NCBI GenBank assembly: GCA_030524345.1
Contig: JAUNGP010000005.1
Location: 40,225-104,224, forward strand
Length of the DNA: 64,000 nt
From: Clostridia bacterium
Lineage (GTDB): Bacteria; Bacillota; Clostridia; TANB77; CAG-465
Reading direction: 5' to 3'
The stretch's first letter is position 1; the number at the start of each line of letters is the position of its first letter. The notes under the pieces are model-generated. The model made no database searches. It saw only the letters and a program-made list of their open reading frames with translations, and was not told the origin of the DNA. This document shows positions 50,920-60,372 of the stretch, piece by piece. Made by a program: the position numbers and the translations under genes.

Positions 50920-52497
50920 ATGGAAGAGAACAAAAATAAAATACCAAAATTTGTATTACCTATAGTTGCTTTGGTTATCGTTTTAATTTTAATTGTTGTA
51001 GCTATCATTATGTTGAATCATATAAAAGATTCGAGTGAAGAAGAAATAAAAGGATATGCAAAGTTACTTGAGTATAAAGATGATACATATACTTATATCT
51101 TTGATGGAGATCAAGTAAAAACATATACTGGATATTCTGATATGGATGATTTCTATTATGATGTTACTTGTGTTAGTAAAAAGCTTGAAGAAAACCAATA
51201 TTTCTCAGAAGATGCATTAGTAAGTAGTTCTGAAAAGATAATTGTTGATTATGGCGTATATGACGATATTACACAAGTTGCTGGTGGAAGATATTATAAA
51301 GTGGAAAAAGATAATATGTATGGTATTATTGATTATCATGGCGAAGTCATAATACCAGTAATATATGAATATATTACAGTTACTGCCGTTCAAAACGAGA
51401 AAGAATTTATCTTTATTGGCGAAAAAGAAAATGAACAATATGAATACTTAAATGAAAATGGAAAAGTGATGATGACTTCAGATGGAAAGTCATATTCAAG
51501 TAATATATCCTATTATAATAAATTTAATGATGAATATGATACTATCATATCAATTAATGTAGATGGAAAGATTAGATATTTTGATATTGTTACTGGAGAA
51601 GAAGTATTAAAAGATGAAGAAAACTTAAATTTTAAGTATCATATGCAAATAAAAGATAAAAAAATTATTATTTATAATAAAAATATGAGTATAAAAGAAG
51701 AGATTGACTCTTCTAGCAGTTATAGTGTTACTGCAGATGTTTATTATGGAAAATATATCGTTTTATCTGAAAGAAATTTAGCAGATGGAAAAAGAAGTGG
51801 TAGATATACAGTTTATAATGAAGAGTATAATAAAGTGTTTACTTCTGAAAATGAAATTACCTTAGTACAAGACGAAGATGAAAATATATATTTTGTAACA
51901 ACTGGGAATGATAATGTAGAAATATATAATAAAAAAGGATTAGTAGCTAAAATTGATGAACATACCTATACTGCTAGTTATAATGAAAAAGGTAAATTTA
52001 TAGTAGCTAAGAGACTTGCCGAAGCCAAATATGATGTATATGATTTTAAAGGAAATGTGATTGTTGAGGGAATATCAAACTATAGATATTCTGGAAATAC
52101 TTTGATTATTACTAGAAAGACGGAAGAGTCAACAACAGATGCCATTTTAATTTCTAAAGATAAAGAAATCGCTTTAAAAACAGGGGATAATGTTATAGCA
52201 GATCAATATATCATTGTTGAAAATTTAACTGATCTTACACTATCTATATATGATTTAAAGGGAAATAGAATATTTGATCCTATTACAGGAACAAAAGAGC
52301 TATATACTGACAACTATGTAATTACTAAAAATGAAGGTGTTTATAGAATTTTTGATATAAAAGAGAAAGTAATGAAGTTTGAATATCATGCTGATGAGTT
52401 TGTTTCAAGAGATGAAAAACTAAACTTAATTAAATTAAAGAACGGCTATTATAATTATAATGGAATAAAATTAATTGAATTAACAGAAGAAAAATAA
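50920..52497 (+). CDS. membrane-anchored WG-repeat-type surface protein
   Basis: 525 aa. N-terminal anchor (FVLPIVALVIVLILIVVAII), then a long extracytoplasmic beta-rich region. YKVEKDNMYGIIDYHGEVII PVIYEYI is a WG-type repeat (YG-IID-G-xVIIPxxYxxI); degenerate repeats follow (YEYLNENGKVM, YDVYDFKGNVIVEG, LSIYDLKGNRIFDPITG), giving a propeller-like array with period ~40-50 aa. Many such proteins are cell-surface binders of unknown ligand. AGAGGGA before ATG. Confidence 0.75.
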   Translation: MEENKNKIPKFVLPIVALVIVLILIVVAIIMLNHIKDSSEEEIKGYAKLLEYKDDTYTYIFDGDQVKTYTGYSDMDDFYYDVTCVSKKLEENQYFSEDALVSSSEKIIVDYGVYDDITQVAGGRYYKVEKDNMYGIIDYHGEVIIPVIYEYITVTAVQNEKEFIFIGEKENEQYEYLNENGKVMMTSDGKSYSSNISYYNKFNDEYDTIISINVDGKIRYFDIVTGEEVLKDEENLNFKYHMQIKDKKIIIYNKNMSIKEEIDSSSSYSVTADVYYGKYIVLSERNLADGKRSGRYTVYNEEYNKVFTSENEITLVQDEDENIYFVTTGNDNVEIYNKKGLVAKIDEHTYTASYNEKGKFIVAKRLAEAKYDVYDFKGNVIVEGISNYRYSGNTLIITRKTEESTTDAILISKDKEIALKTGDNVIADQYIIVENLTDLTLSIYDLKGNRIFDPITGTKELYTDNYVITKNEGVYRIFDIKEKVMKFEYHADEFVSRDEKLNLIKLKNGYYNYNGIKLIELTEEK

Positions 52498-52507
52498 AAT
52501 GATAAAT

Positions 52508-52543
52508 GACTTGGAGTTTTTATACTTCAAGTCTTTTTTTACA
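52508..52543 (+). terminator. terminator after the WG-repeat gene
   Basis: Stem GACTTGGAGT (52508-52517) with ACTTCAAGTC (52525-52534 approx.), one G-T pair, followed by TTTTTTT. Confidence 0.75.
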
Positions 52544-52603
52544 CAAAAAAATAATAGATTCATAATATATACTAAGTAGTTTATTACTGCTTAGGAGGGA
52601 AAA

Positions 52604-53830
52604 ATGGAAAAAATAAAATTGAAATTATTTTTTTGGATGCTTTTGTTTTGTGTTATTAGCTTTACATTTCAATATGTGAATGCATTTGCTCCTTCAAGTG
52701 ATGTGATATACAATGGTATAGATGTTAGTGAATTTCAAGGATACATTGATTATTCTAGAGTAAGGGAAGCTGGAATAGAAGTTGTATACATTAGGTCAAG
52801 TGAGGGAACAAGTTTTGTTGATCCATATTTTAGAATGAATTATGATAATGCTAAAGCAAATGGATTAAAGGTAGGATTTTATCACTATGTTACTTCTAGA
52901 AGTATAGAAGAGGCTATTGTAGAGGCTGACTTTTTTGTATCAGTCATAGAGGGAACAAGTCCAGACTGTAAACTTGCTATGGATTTTGAATATTTTAATG
53001 GATTAAATAATGATGAAATTAATCAAATAGCAGAAACTTTTTTGTCCAGAGTAAAAGAAGTAAGTGGAAAAGATGTAGTAATATATAGTGATGCATATAA
53101 TGCTGAAGCAACTTTTGAGGAAAGTCTTGCTATATACCCTATATGGGTTGCAGATTATTTTGTTGATGAACCTGCTTCTAATGGAAAATGGGAATATTGG
53201 GTTGGATTCCAATATTCAGATGTAGGAAGTATTGATGGAATAAATGGTAATGTTGATTTGGATAAGTTTACTGAAGATATATTTTTGGATAATACTGGGA
53301 CAATTGTAAATAGTGGAAACGATGTTGAACCTAGTAATGATATAAATGAAATCACCGTTATTGTAAAAAGTGGTGATACTTTAAGTGCCTTAGCATATCA
53401 ATATGGTACAACAGTTCAAAATATAGTTAATTTAAACAATATACAGAATCCAAACGTAATATATATTGGTCAAAGGATTTTGATTAGAACTACAAATAAC
53501 GCTATAAGTAATAGTGATACTAAGGTATATATCGTAAAATATGGAGATACTTTAAATGCTATTGCACGTAAATATAACGTGACAGTTCAAAGTATTGCAA
53601 TAGAGAATCATATAACAAATCCAAACTATATATATGTTGGGCAGAGATTGATTATTGAGGATGTAAGATATGATAGACACGAGACAGGTCATAGTATATA
53701 TGTTGTAAGACCTGGTGATACACTTTCACAAATAGCATTAAGATATGGAGTAACAGTAGATTATTTAGTAAACTTAAATAGTATTATGAATCCTAATCTG
53801 ATATATGTAGGTGAAAATTTAAGAGTATAA
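52604..53830 (+). CDS. secreted GH25 lysozyme with three LysM repeats
   Basis: 408 aa. Signal peptide ([24 protein letters not shown] cleavage region near residue 28). GH25 muramidase domain ~35-215: [46 protein letters not shown] and IWVADYF; the catalytic Asp/Glu are in MDFEY. Three LysM domains follow at ~245-290, 304-349 and 361-405 (each [13 protein letters not shown], [13 protein letters not shown] or [17 protein letters not shown] with NxxxNPNxIYxGQ). Cuts peptidoglycan while bound to it; likely cell separation, growth or spore cortex handling. AGGAGGG before ATG. Confidence 0.93.
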   Translation: MEKIKLKLFFWMLLFCVISFTFQYVNAFAPSSDVIYNGIDVSEFQGYIDYSRVREAGIEVVYIRSSEGTSFVDPYFRMNYDNAKANGLKVGFYHYVTSRSIEEAIVEADFFVSVIEGTSPDCKLAMDFEYFNGLNNDEINQIAETFLSRVKEVSGKDVVIYSDAYNAEATFEESLAIYPIWVADYFVDEPASNGKWEYWVGFQYSDVGSIDGINGNVDLDKFTEDIFLDNTGTIVNSGNDVEPSNDINEITVIVKSGDTLSALAYQYGTTVQNIVNLNNIQNPNVIYIGQRILIRTTNNAISNSDTKVYIVKYGDTLNAIARKYNVTVQSIAIENHITNPNYIYVGQRLIIEDVRYDRHETGHSIYVVRPGDTLSQIALRYGVTVDYLVNLNSIMNPNLIYVGENLRV

Positions 53831-53862
53831 AAAATAGGAAGTAGATCACTTCCTATTTTTAC
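53830..53862. terminator. bidirectional terminator
   Basis: ~12-bp stem (53830-53841 with 53847-53858) between the convergent lysozyme (+) and DUF4236 (-) genes. Confidence 0.8.
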
Positions 53863-53866
53863 ATTT

Positions 53867-54061
53867 CTATTTCTTATTCTTTTCTTTTTTAGGTCGGATA
53901 GAATCTTTATAAATGATACCATTTCCTAAATTAACAGTAATATTGCCTTTAGAATTGATTGTAGTATTTCCTATTTTTTTGCTAACAGATACACCTTTTT
54001 TGCCAATATTTAGAGTCATACCGTTTCCAAGGTTAATCCGCTTTCTAACATAGATTCCCAT
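53867..54061 (-). CDS. DUF4236 small protein
   Basis: 64 aa from ATG 54061 (AAGGAGG upstream). MGIYVRKRINLGNGMTLNIG followed by KKGVSVSKKIGN is the beta-meander signature of DUF4236 (usual form: RKSIKIGPGVRLNLSKSG). Function unknown; often found in accessory DNA. The terminator of the upstream 54131 gene sits just before its SD. Confidence 0.75.
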   Translation of the reverse strand: MGIYVRKRINLGNGMTLNIGKKGVSVSKKIGNTTINSKGNITVNLGNGIIYKDSIRPKKEKNKK

Positions 54062-54073
54062 ATATGCCTCCTT

Positions 54074-54103
54074 AAAAAAAGATTGGTGCATATAGCACCA
54101 ATC
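54074..54103 (-). terminator. terminator of the 54131-55591 gene
   Basis: 9-bp perfect stem (54081-54089 with 54095-54103), followed on the minus strand by seven T (54080-54074). Confidence 0.85.
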
Positions 54104-54130
54104 TCTTAAAGTGATTCAAAAGTGTTTCGT

Positions 54131-55591
54131 TTAATTTTCAGGGGGATTGGTACCCTCTTCTTCAGAGGCAGGAGTATCCTGAGCTACAGGTTTCATCTGA
54201 GCTGCTACAGCTTCCTGAATCATTTTTTGAAAATCTTCACGAGTAGGCTGGTAAGGCTGTTCTACTTCCTTCGGCTCTTCTTTTTTTGTTACCTTGCTTT
54301 TCTTCTTCCCATTTTTTCCAAGGGCCGTCATAAGAACAAGAGTATTCATGTCAAGGCCTGCCATCTGGCCATTTCCATTACCCAGCCCACCGGCAAGGGC
54401 CATAAGAGGTAACATTTTACCTAAGGAATCGTCTCCACCAAGTTTTCCAAAGATTCCGCTATCAGAAACTTCTCCAAGCAGTCCGCTCTTTCCTTCTCCT
54501 AATACAGATTGCATTGCCAGAAGGTTTACAAGCTGATTCTGATTGTTCTGATCTCCAGTACCATTCATGCCGCCACAAAGAGCAAGTACCAAAAGAAGAT
54601 CATCGCCATCACCGCCGATGAGATTATCTGCATCGATCAGAGCAACTACCTTGGCGAAGAAGTTAAATCCAAAAATATTTTTTGCTGGATAAACAGTTTT
54701 TTCAACGCCATCGGCTACAGATAATAACTTAAGCTTAGGCTCTTCAGAGCAGTCCATGACATAGTAGAACTCATTTTCGTACAGAATAGGCGTACCTACT
54801 TCTACCGTACGGGATGGAATGATCCAAATCGGTCCTAAATTTCCAATCTGGATTGTGCCCATGTCGATTCTTTGCAGAGTTTCGGAATTGAACTTGATCC
54901 AGTTGCCGGCAGGACTTCTGAAGCAGATGCCAAGAGCCGTTGCAGCAATGTTCGGGTTATCGGTAGGTCCACAATTAAAGCCCAATAGATTTGTCATTTG
55001 ATTTGCCATTTGGTTCTGATCATTCATAGTTTTTGTCTCCTTTTCTTTTTTGTTGTATGATGAAACAGCTGGATGAGAAACTTCCACTACTGCTTTATCA
55101 ACATTAGACGTGTTAGGTTTATAGTTACTGTGATTTCTGTAGTAATCCAGTGCACTTATCATATCTTTCTGAGAAAAATAGATTTTTAATTCAGCTGATG
55201 TTGCATCTGAATTGTTTAAAGATTGGCAAGCTCTATTCTTTCTAATACATGTATCACAGGCAGAAAGATCATTAAATCCAAACTCTACAGAAAGTGTGAT
55301 AAAGTTGTTTCCTTTGTCAAATGCCTTATTCAGCTCTTGAACAAAGTCGTCGATATTTAGTTGAACCTCCTTGAATGTAATGCTTGTTTTTGGACAAACG
55401 CTTTCTAATGTGATCAGGATACTGTCACTTGCAATAAGCGCAACAGAATAATGATATCCCTTTTTTGTTATATAGCGATGTGACGTCCAAAGCTTTGGTG
55501 CAGAATCGATTTCTATTGGATTCTCATGATATGGCCAAAACTCCATTCCTATTGGCCGTAATCTTTTAATTAGCATAAGTTTATCAGCCAA
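54131..55591 (-). CDS. hypothetical two-part protein (486 aa) with internal start
   Basis: Starts with TTG 55591 behind AAAGGAGGG. Part 1 (residues 1-188) is a soluble alpha/beta domain with a Cys cluster (SACDTCIRKNRACQSL). Part 2 begins MNDQNQMANQMTNLLGFN at Met189 (55027), which has its own AGGAG nine nt upstream, so a separate ~298-aa product is likely. Part 2 has beta-rich sequence (MGTIQIGNLGPIWIIPSRTV), a Gly/Met-rich middle (GMNGTGDQNNQNQLVNLLAM, MLPLMALAGGLGNGNGQMAG), a Lys-rich segment and an acidic Pro/Glu tail. Visibly more GC-rich than neighbours, so acquired. Divergent from the MoxR/VWA-like pair, 282 nt away. Function unknown. Confidence 0.75.
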   Translation of the reverse strand: MADKLMLIKRLRPIGMEFWPYHENPIEIDSAPKLWTSHRYITKKGYHYSVALIASDSILITLESVCPKTSITFKEVQLNIDDFVQELNKAFDKGNNFITLSVEFGFNDLSACDTCIRKNRACQSLNNSDATSAELKIYFSQKDMISALDYYRNHSNYKPNTSNVDKAVVEVSHPAVSSYNKKEKETKTMNDQNQMANQMTNLLGFNCGPTDNPNIAATALGICFRSPAGNWIKFNSETLQRIDMGTIQIGNLGPIWIIPSRTVEVGTPILYENEFYYVMDCSEEPKLKLLSVADGVEKTVYPAKNIFGFNFFAKVVALIDADNLIGGDGDDLLLVLALCGGMNGTGDQNNQNQLVNLLAMQSVLGEGKSGLLGEVSDSGIFGKLGGDDSLGKMLPLMALAGGLGNGNGQMAGLDMNTLVLMTALGKNGKKKSKVTKKEEPKEVEQPYQPTREDFQKMIQEAVAAQMKPVAQDTPASEEEGTNPPEN

Positions 55592-55780
55592 TGTATAACA
55601 CCCTCCTTTACTATAATATTTAATAAACCAGGTTATTGTAAACTATCATATAGCCTAGTATATTACGATAAATATATTAAGAATATAATGAATGTAACTG
55701 TTAGTTAAAGTTACTATTAAAAATTTATGTAGACATTCTATCATTATTTGTTATAAAAGTCAAATCTTTTTAAGAAACTA

Positions 55781-55809
55781 TTGCAAAAATGTGTTTCGTA
55801 TGATAAAAT
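55781..55809 (+). promoter_or_regulatory. sigma-A promoter of the MoxR/VWA-like operon
   Basis: TTGCAA (55781-55786), 17-nt spacer, TAAAAT (55804-55809). Confidence 0.65.
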
Positions 55810-55873
55810 GCCGGCATAAAGTGATATCATATAAACAATACAAATTTGTAAAGTAGAAAAGGAGGAGTCACAA

Positions 55874-56944
55874 ATGGGACAAATGGACGGATTAGAGGCT
55901 TTGTTGATTGAGCAATTAACTCCGAAAATCTTAGAAGTAACTGATGAACATGTAAAGTCTGAGGAAGTTATTCAATTACTTCATGAAGGATTAAAAGAAC
56001 TAACTTTGGAACGAATTAATAATACTTTGGATGAAGAATATGTTTGTCACCATATGGTTAAAAATGTTACACCTGAAGTGAAATCTGTTGTACGTGATTT
56101 TATTGAAGAAATTGGAGTTACCATCAGGACAGTTCAAGTTGTACTTAATGATGAACCTTTTACTTCTAGTACAGAGGTATATCACAAGGATTATGAAGCT
56201 ATTTTGAGATTTGCATTAAATAGAGTTCCAGTTCTTTTAAAAGGACCAGCAGGAGGAGGGAAAAACATTTGTGTTGAACAAGTAGCAGAAGCTTTAAAAT
56301 TGCCATTATACAGGTGTAATAGTCCACAAGATAAGTTTGAATTGGAAGGATTTATCGATGCCAATGGTAGATATGTTGAAAAGCCGTTTTACAATGCCTT
56401 TACCAAAGGAGGTGTACTGTTATTAGATGAAATAGATACTGCTATGCCTTCAGCTTTAATTTCAATCAATGATGCGATTGGAAATGGGGCATATGAGTTT
56501 CCAAATGGAAAGGCAAAAATGCATGAAAATTTTGTAGTGATTGCAACTGCTAACACCTGGGGAAATGGAAAGAGCTTTGAATATATCGGCAGAAATAAAC
56601 TGGATGCAGCAAGCTTAGATAGATTTGCATTCTGGGAATTTATGTATGATAAGGATTTGGAAAGAGTTCTTTACCCAGATGAAGAAATCTTAGAGGTATT
56701 TTGGCAACTGAGAAATGCTGCTGACCGTAATAAGACAAGAGCTATTTTTTCAATGAGAGGTATTAAATACTCTTATAAGTTAAGAAAGTCTGGTATGGAT
56801 TTAGATAAGATCATTAAATCTTGTGTTATCAAAGGATTAAATGTTGATGACTTAAATGTTTTAATTAAGGATTTAGATATCTCTGAATATGATAATATGT
56901 TCTATAAGGCACTTCATGATGTAAGAGATGAAATGTGCAGATAA
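55874..56944 (+). CDS. CobS/MoxR-like AAA+ ATPase
   Basis: 356 aa. N-terminal ~95 residues are helical (MGQMDGLEALLIEQLTPKIL); the AAA+ module follows: VPVLLKGPAGGGKNICVEQV (Walker A), LYRCNSPQDKFELEGFIDAN, Walker B GVLLLDEIDTAMPSALISIN, sensor 1 VVIATANTWGNG, and LDRFAFWEFMYDKDLERVLY. The Walker A Thr/Ser after Lys is Asn (GKN). This organisation is that of the CobS-like ATPases of phages and MoxR proteins, which act with a VWA-type partner to insert metals or remodel complexes. AGGAGGAG before ATG; the next gene starts 11 nt downstream and looks like that partner. Confidence 0.85.
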   Translation: MGQMDGLEALLIEQLTPKILEVTDEHVKSEEVIQLLHEGLKELTLERINNTLDEEYVCHHMVKNVTPEVKSVVRDFIEEIGVTIRTVQVVLNDEPFTSSTEVYHKDYEAILRFALNRVPVLLKGPAGGGKNICVEQVAEALKLPLYRCNSPQDKFELEGFIDANGRYVEKPFYNAFTKGGVLLLDEIDTAMPSALISINDAIGNGAYEFPNGKAKMHENFVVIATANTWGNGKSFEYIGRNKLDAASLDRFAFWEFMYDKDLERVLYPDEEILEVFWQLRNAADRNKTRAIFSMRGIKYSYKLRKSGMDLDKIIKSCVIKGLNVDDLNVLIKDLDISEYDNMFYKALHDVRDEMCR

Positions 56945-56955
56945 AGGATATCGCT

Positions 56956-57822
56956 ATGAAAAAACAAATATATGAAAAGAAAGGTTATACGGTTTATGAA
57001 TATTATTTTGAAAACCTACATCGATTTTTAGAGTATATTACAACAGAAGAAACCAACACTAGAGTTTTTAATCCTAGAAGACTATCTAGTATGAAGGATT
57101 CGTATAGTTTTAATCGTACTAATTCTTTAGATGAAGCAATACGTCTTTGTGCCACTGGTTGGGATGAGAAGTTTTCTTTACTCTTGAAACTGAAAGATGA
57201 AGTAGACGAAAAGTTTTTGCATGAGAATCAGCTTCAAAGAAGAGTCAAAGATTGTGTTGGCTTTGCACCATCAGTTCCCGATTATTTACATGGCAATCCT
57301 GTTAATATGTGGAATAGAATATATGAACCTAATTGCGAAATTATTAATATCTATGTGAATATAGCTTATTCACATTCCACAAATACTAGTGCTGTATATA
57401 ACAGAGGTGCGATTATTCTTAGCCTTGTAGATGCTTTAGAAAGAATGGGGTATGGTGTAAATCTTACTGTATTTGAGTACTGCTATGAACGCTCGGAAGC
57501 CTTTTTGGCATATTTTAATATTAAAGATGAGACAGAAAACTTAAATATGAAAAAGGCATACTTTCCATTATGTCATCCGTCATTTTTGAGGAGACTTGGT
57601 TTTAGATTAAAAGAAGTAACGCCCTTTCGATATTCTGATTGGGAAGACAGTTATGGAATGGTACCTGATCGACACGAAGTCGTTAGATTCTTTGATTTCG
57701 ATTTGACAAGAAATATCTTGTTTTCTACACCAAAGCAAATGGGAATCGAAGGCGATGATATCTACGAAGATCTTAGTACAGTACTTTCTTCAATAAAGAT
57801 TGGAGATCTAAAACTTGTATAA
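56956..57822 (+). CDS. VWA-like partner of the MoxR/CobS ATPase (DUF7192-like)
   Basis: 288 aa from ATG 56956 (AAAGGA upstream, 11 nt after the ATPase stop). Motifs: NTRVFNPRRLSSMKDSYSFN RT and SLDEAIRLCATGWDE at the N-terminus, RRVKDCVGFAPSVPDYLHGN PVNM, and a VWA-like core INIYVNIAYSHSTNTSAVYN RGAIILSLVDALERMGYGVN LTV. The MIDAS-like DxSxS position reads NIAYS, so metal binding may be lost. Homologues I recall are phage or plasmid proteins encoded beside CobS-like ATPases (DUF7192-type), but the family name is from memory. Confidence 0.65.
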   Translation: MKKQIYEKKGYTVYEYYFENLHRFLEYITTEETNTRVFNPRRLSSMKDSYSFNRTNSLDEAIRLCATGWDEKFSLLLKLKDEVDEKFLHENQLQRRVKDCVGFAPSVPDYLHGNPVNMWNRIYEPNCEIINIYVNIAYSHSTNTSAVYNRGAIILSLVDALERMGYGVNLTVFEYCYERSEAFLAYFNIKDETENLNMKKAYFPLCHPSFLRRLGFRLKEVTPFRYSDWEDSYGMVPDRHEVVRFFDFDLTRNILFSTPKQMGIEGDDIYEDLSTVLSSIKIGDLKLV

Positions 57823-57849
57823 AGATGGAAAAGAAGAGTTATTAAGTAT

Positions 57850-57890
57850 TAATGAGTGAGTTCTATTATAGGACTCATTCATTTTTTTAT
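57850..57890 (+). terminator. terminator of the MoxR/VWA-like operon
   Basis: 11-bp stem with one mismatch (57851-57861 with 57873-57883) followed by TTTTTTT. Confidence 0.8.
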
Positions 57891-58030
57891 ATAATATAAT
57901 AGTTCATAAGAGAATAGTAAATAAAAAATGAGTGTCCAATCTAGAGAATGACTTTAAATGATGTAAATAGATTTTTTTATAATATTATGATAAGATAATA
58001 TTATAAAAGAAAAGATTGGAGCTGAATAAT

Positions 58031-59083
58031 ATGAAAAATGCAAAAATAAGCAATTGTAAAGATGCAGTTATGAATACGTTTAATGAAGCAAATGAATTTA
58101 TTAAACTAGTAGAATCTAAGCCGTATGAAAAAAATGATATGATTTCACAACTACCGCTTGTAATAAATTGTATATTTGCTTGTGAATTATATTTAAAAGT
58201 TTTACTTTTACACAATGGATATACAAGTAACGAGTTAAAAAAGATTGGGCATAATTTATCTTCATTATTTTTAAAATGGCCATCTGATAAGAAAAATGAA
58301 ATTAATGTGTGGATGAAATGTTTTTATCAGCAAGATATTTTTTTATTATTAGATAAAATTAAGAATGATTTTATTGATTTAAGATATATGTATATGGATC
58401 ATAAAGTAAAAAAATTTGATTTATACATAATAGTACAATTTACATATAAGATGCAATTTGAAGTGAGTAAAGAATTAACTGGCTTTGATATTAAAAAGAA
58501 TGAATGCCATAATCAAATTTCAGAAGAAATAATTAAAAAATTTTATGCGTATAGTCTATTTGGAAAAGTGAGTAATTGTATAGAATCATCAGTTAAGAGA
58601 GCCTATAGGGATTTTAATAGAACGATTAGAGGATTTAAAGCTAATGTAGAGCATAATAGAATATATGATAATGCAATTCAAATAATGATAGATGAGATAA
58701 ATAATTTAATAATTTCTAACATGAATAGCCAGAGAGAATTTGATGAATGGCATAAGAATTTGTGTGACGCTCTAATACAATCATTTGAAGACCAAAAATT
58801 ATACTATGGACAAACTCAGAAATGGATCAATATGTCATTAAAATATTTAGCAATATTGGATTATACAAAAGTAGCAAAAAATTATATTTTTTTTCATATT
58901 CCGATAGATAATTATATATTAGAGCACGAAGAAGAATTAAATAGATTTAAATGTACATGGAGTAGAATAGATGATTATGATTTATATTTGGAGTTTCAAA
59001 AAGAGTTTAGGAAAAAATATAATGGTGCGCCATTAGAGAATGAATTTTTAATATGGCTTTATTGTGTAAATATGAAAAAATAA
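58031..59083 (+). CDS. HEPN-like protein, possible defence effector
   Basis: 350 aa from ATG 58031 (GGAG 9 nt upstream). N-terminal ~130 residues look HEPN-like: four helices with CIFACELYLKVLLLHNG, HNLSSLFLKWP and DLRYMYMDHKVKKFDLYIIV. The canonical HEPN RNase motif Rx4-6H is only loosely present (RYMYMDH). The C-terminal part (SVKRAYRDFNRTIRGFKANV, WHKNLCDALIQSFEDQKLYY) is helical and unrecognised. Very low GC, like the chromosome. It follows the MoxR/VWA-like operon but has its own upstream region, so a joint function is only suggested by location. Confidence 0.55.
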   Translation: MKNAKISNCKDAVMNTFNEANEFIKLVESKPYEKNDMISQLPLVINCIFACELYLKVLLLHNGYTSNELKKIGHNLSSLFLKWPSDKKNEINVWMKCFYQQDIFLLLDKIKNDFIDLRYMYMDHKVKKFDLYIIVQFTYKMQFEVSKELTGFDIKKNECHNQISEEIIKKFYAYSLFGKVSNCIESSVKRAYRDFNRTIRGFKANVEHNRIYDNAIQIMIDEINNLIISNMNSQREFDEWHKNLCDALIQSFEDQKLYYGQTQKWINMSLKYLAILDYTKVAKNYIFFHIPIDNYILEHEEELNRFKCTWSRIDDYDLYLEFQKEFRKKYNGAPLENEFLIWLYCVNMKK

Positions 59084-59443
59084 AATATTATGTAGTTAGG
59101 GGGAATAAATTTCTTGCTTTTTAATGCAATTCTACTGCAACACAATAGAATTTTAAAAATATTTGAGAGAATTTGAAAATAATATAAAATTAAAAAATAT
59201 CCCATAAAAGATTTGAAATTGTAAAGAGAAATGATTAAGAGATATTTGAAAGAAAAAAAGCAGGTATGAAACCTGCCTATTTGGTGCTATTGACGTAGTT
59301 ATCTACAACTTTTTGGCTCTCATAACGATTGATACAAATATCAATCAATTTATTAAAGTGTATCACACTTTTTATAAATTGCAATAAAATTGTAACAAAA
59401 TTTATAAAAAGTTGATACAGAAATTTTCATTAATAATATACCA
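59084..59443. other. intergenic remnant region
   Basis: 360 nt without an intact gene. On the minus strand the last codons of a lost gene can be read in about 59277-59345 (INRYESQKVVDNYVNSTK then stop), followed by a good terminator (see 59253). Upstream of these codons the frame stays open but is not coding-like. I see no SD for it, so it is a fragment of unknown origin. Confidence 0.45.
59253..59277 (-). terminator. terminator of a lost minus-strand gene
   Basis: Stem GCAGGT (59260-59265) with ACCTGC (59271-59276), and AAAAAAA at 59253-59259 giving a T-run on the minus strand. Confidence 0.7.
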
Positions 59444-60267
59444 TTATTTTTCTTTATATTTAAATAATGCAGAAGGTCTATGACCTTTACCAGTTAACAT
59501 CTTATCAGTTTTTTCAACTTTATTTGCAATAATTCTTCTAAAGCAGGTACTAATAATTTTTCTCCTAAAATTACCTCATAAACATCTTGAAGTTCACCTA
59601 AAGTAAAACATTTAGGCATCATATTGAAAACAATATCAGTATAATTAATCTTATTACGTATTCTTTCAATTCCAGCTAAAATAACCTTTGGGTGGTCAAT
59701 GCTATACTTTCATTTTTTATAATTGAAAAAGAATACTGATTAGTAGTTTTTTCTACTAAATTTTTCTTAATAGAAAAACTAATTATTTCTTTATCATTGT
59801 TCAAAGTAACATTTACAATATTATCTATTTCTTTAAATTCAGTAATATCAAATCAAAAAGTATTTTTACTAAGTTTATGAGTTAATTTATTTTTATCAAC
59901 TAATGCGACATACGAAGTTGAAGCAACATGAGTTCTAGGATCTCTTTTATAACATCAAAAGTATATAATTGTTCTAAATAAATATTAGATAAATTAGTTT
60001 CATTTTTTAAAACTCTTTTAGCACATTCATCAAGAGTTTCATTTTTAGGATTTAAAAATCCCCCAGGTAAGCACCATTTCTCTTTGAATGGAAATTCATT
60101 TCTTTTAACAAGTAAAACACTGATTATTTTTTGTCCGTTTTGCGATAATCTATTGAAGCTTGGGATGATACACTAACTAGTAATATATCAGAAGTCAAAC
60201 TTAATCTATCAAATTTCGTTACATCATAATTTTCTAGAAATTCTTTTTCATTATTATATTTTTCTAT
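59444..60267 (-). pseudogene. decayed second NrtR-like regulator
   Basis: A paralogue of the intact regulator at 12609-13433 over its whole length: EKYNNEKEFLENYDVTKFDR at the start, SVLLVKRNEFPFKEKWCLPG, LVDKNKL, YTDIVFNMMPKCFTLGELQD, VYEVIL and GKGHRPSALFKYKEK at the end. The frame is broken by four single-base contractions, each in a homopolymer (near 60138, 59948, 59698 and 59540), a TGG to TGA change at a conserved Trp (59853-59855), and ATG to ATA at the start (60267-60265). Adding four bases gives 828 nt, 275 aa, almost equal to the 274-aa intact copy. Its promoter still has the palindrome. Confidence 0.88.
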
Positions 60268-60287
60268 AATTATTCCCTTCTACAAAC

Positions 60288-60327
60288 TACATATTAACAT
60301 TATATTAAAAACAAGAAAAAAGGTCAA
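60288..60327 (-). promoter_or_regulatory. promoter with NrtR-type operator (box 3) of the decayed regulator
   Basis: Minus strand TTGACC (60327-60322), 17-nt spacer, TATAAT (60304-60299). Arms TACATATTAA (60288-60297) and TTAAAAACAA (60305-60314) are a weakened version of boxes 1 and 2; the 7-nt centre CATTATA is identical. Confidence 0.65.
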
Positions 60328-60372
60328 GATTAAAGTGAAATTAAAAAGTTTTTGAAAAAAATATGAAAACAC

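Noticed and set aside
53330..53830. DNA repeat array
   Set aside because: The periodic sequence is the three LysM domains of the lysozyme, similar at protein level but not at nucleotide level.
59277..59345. Spo0E-like small protein at the 3' remnant
   Set aside because: The SQxxLD motif does not align without an extra residue, there is no start with an SD, and the frame is only open at its 3' end.
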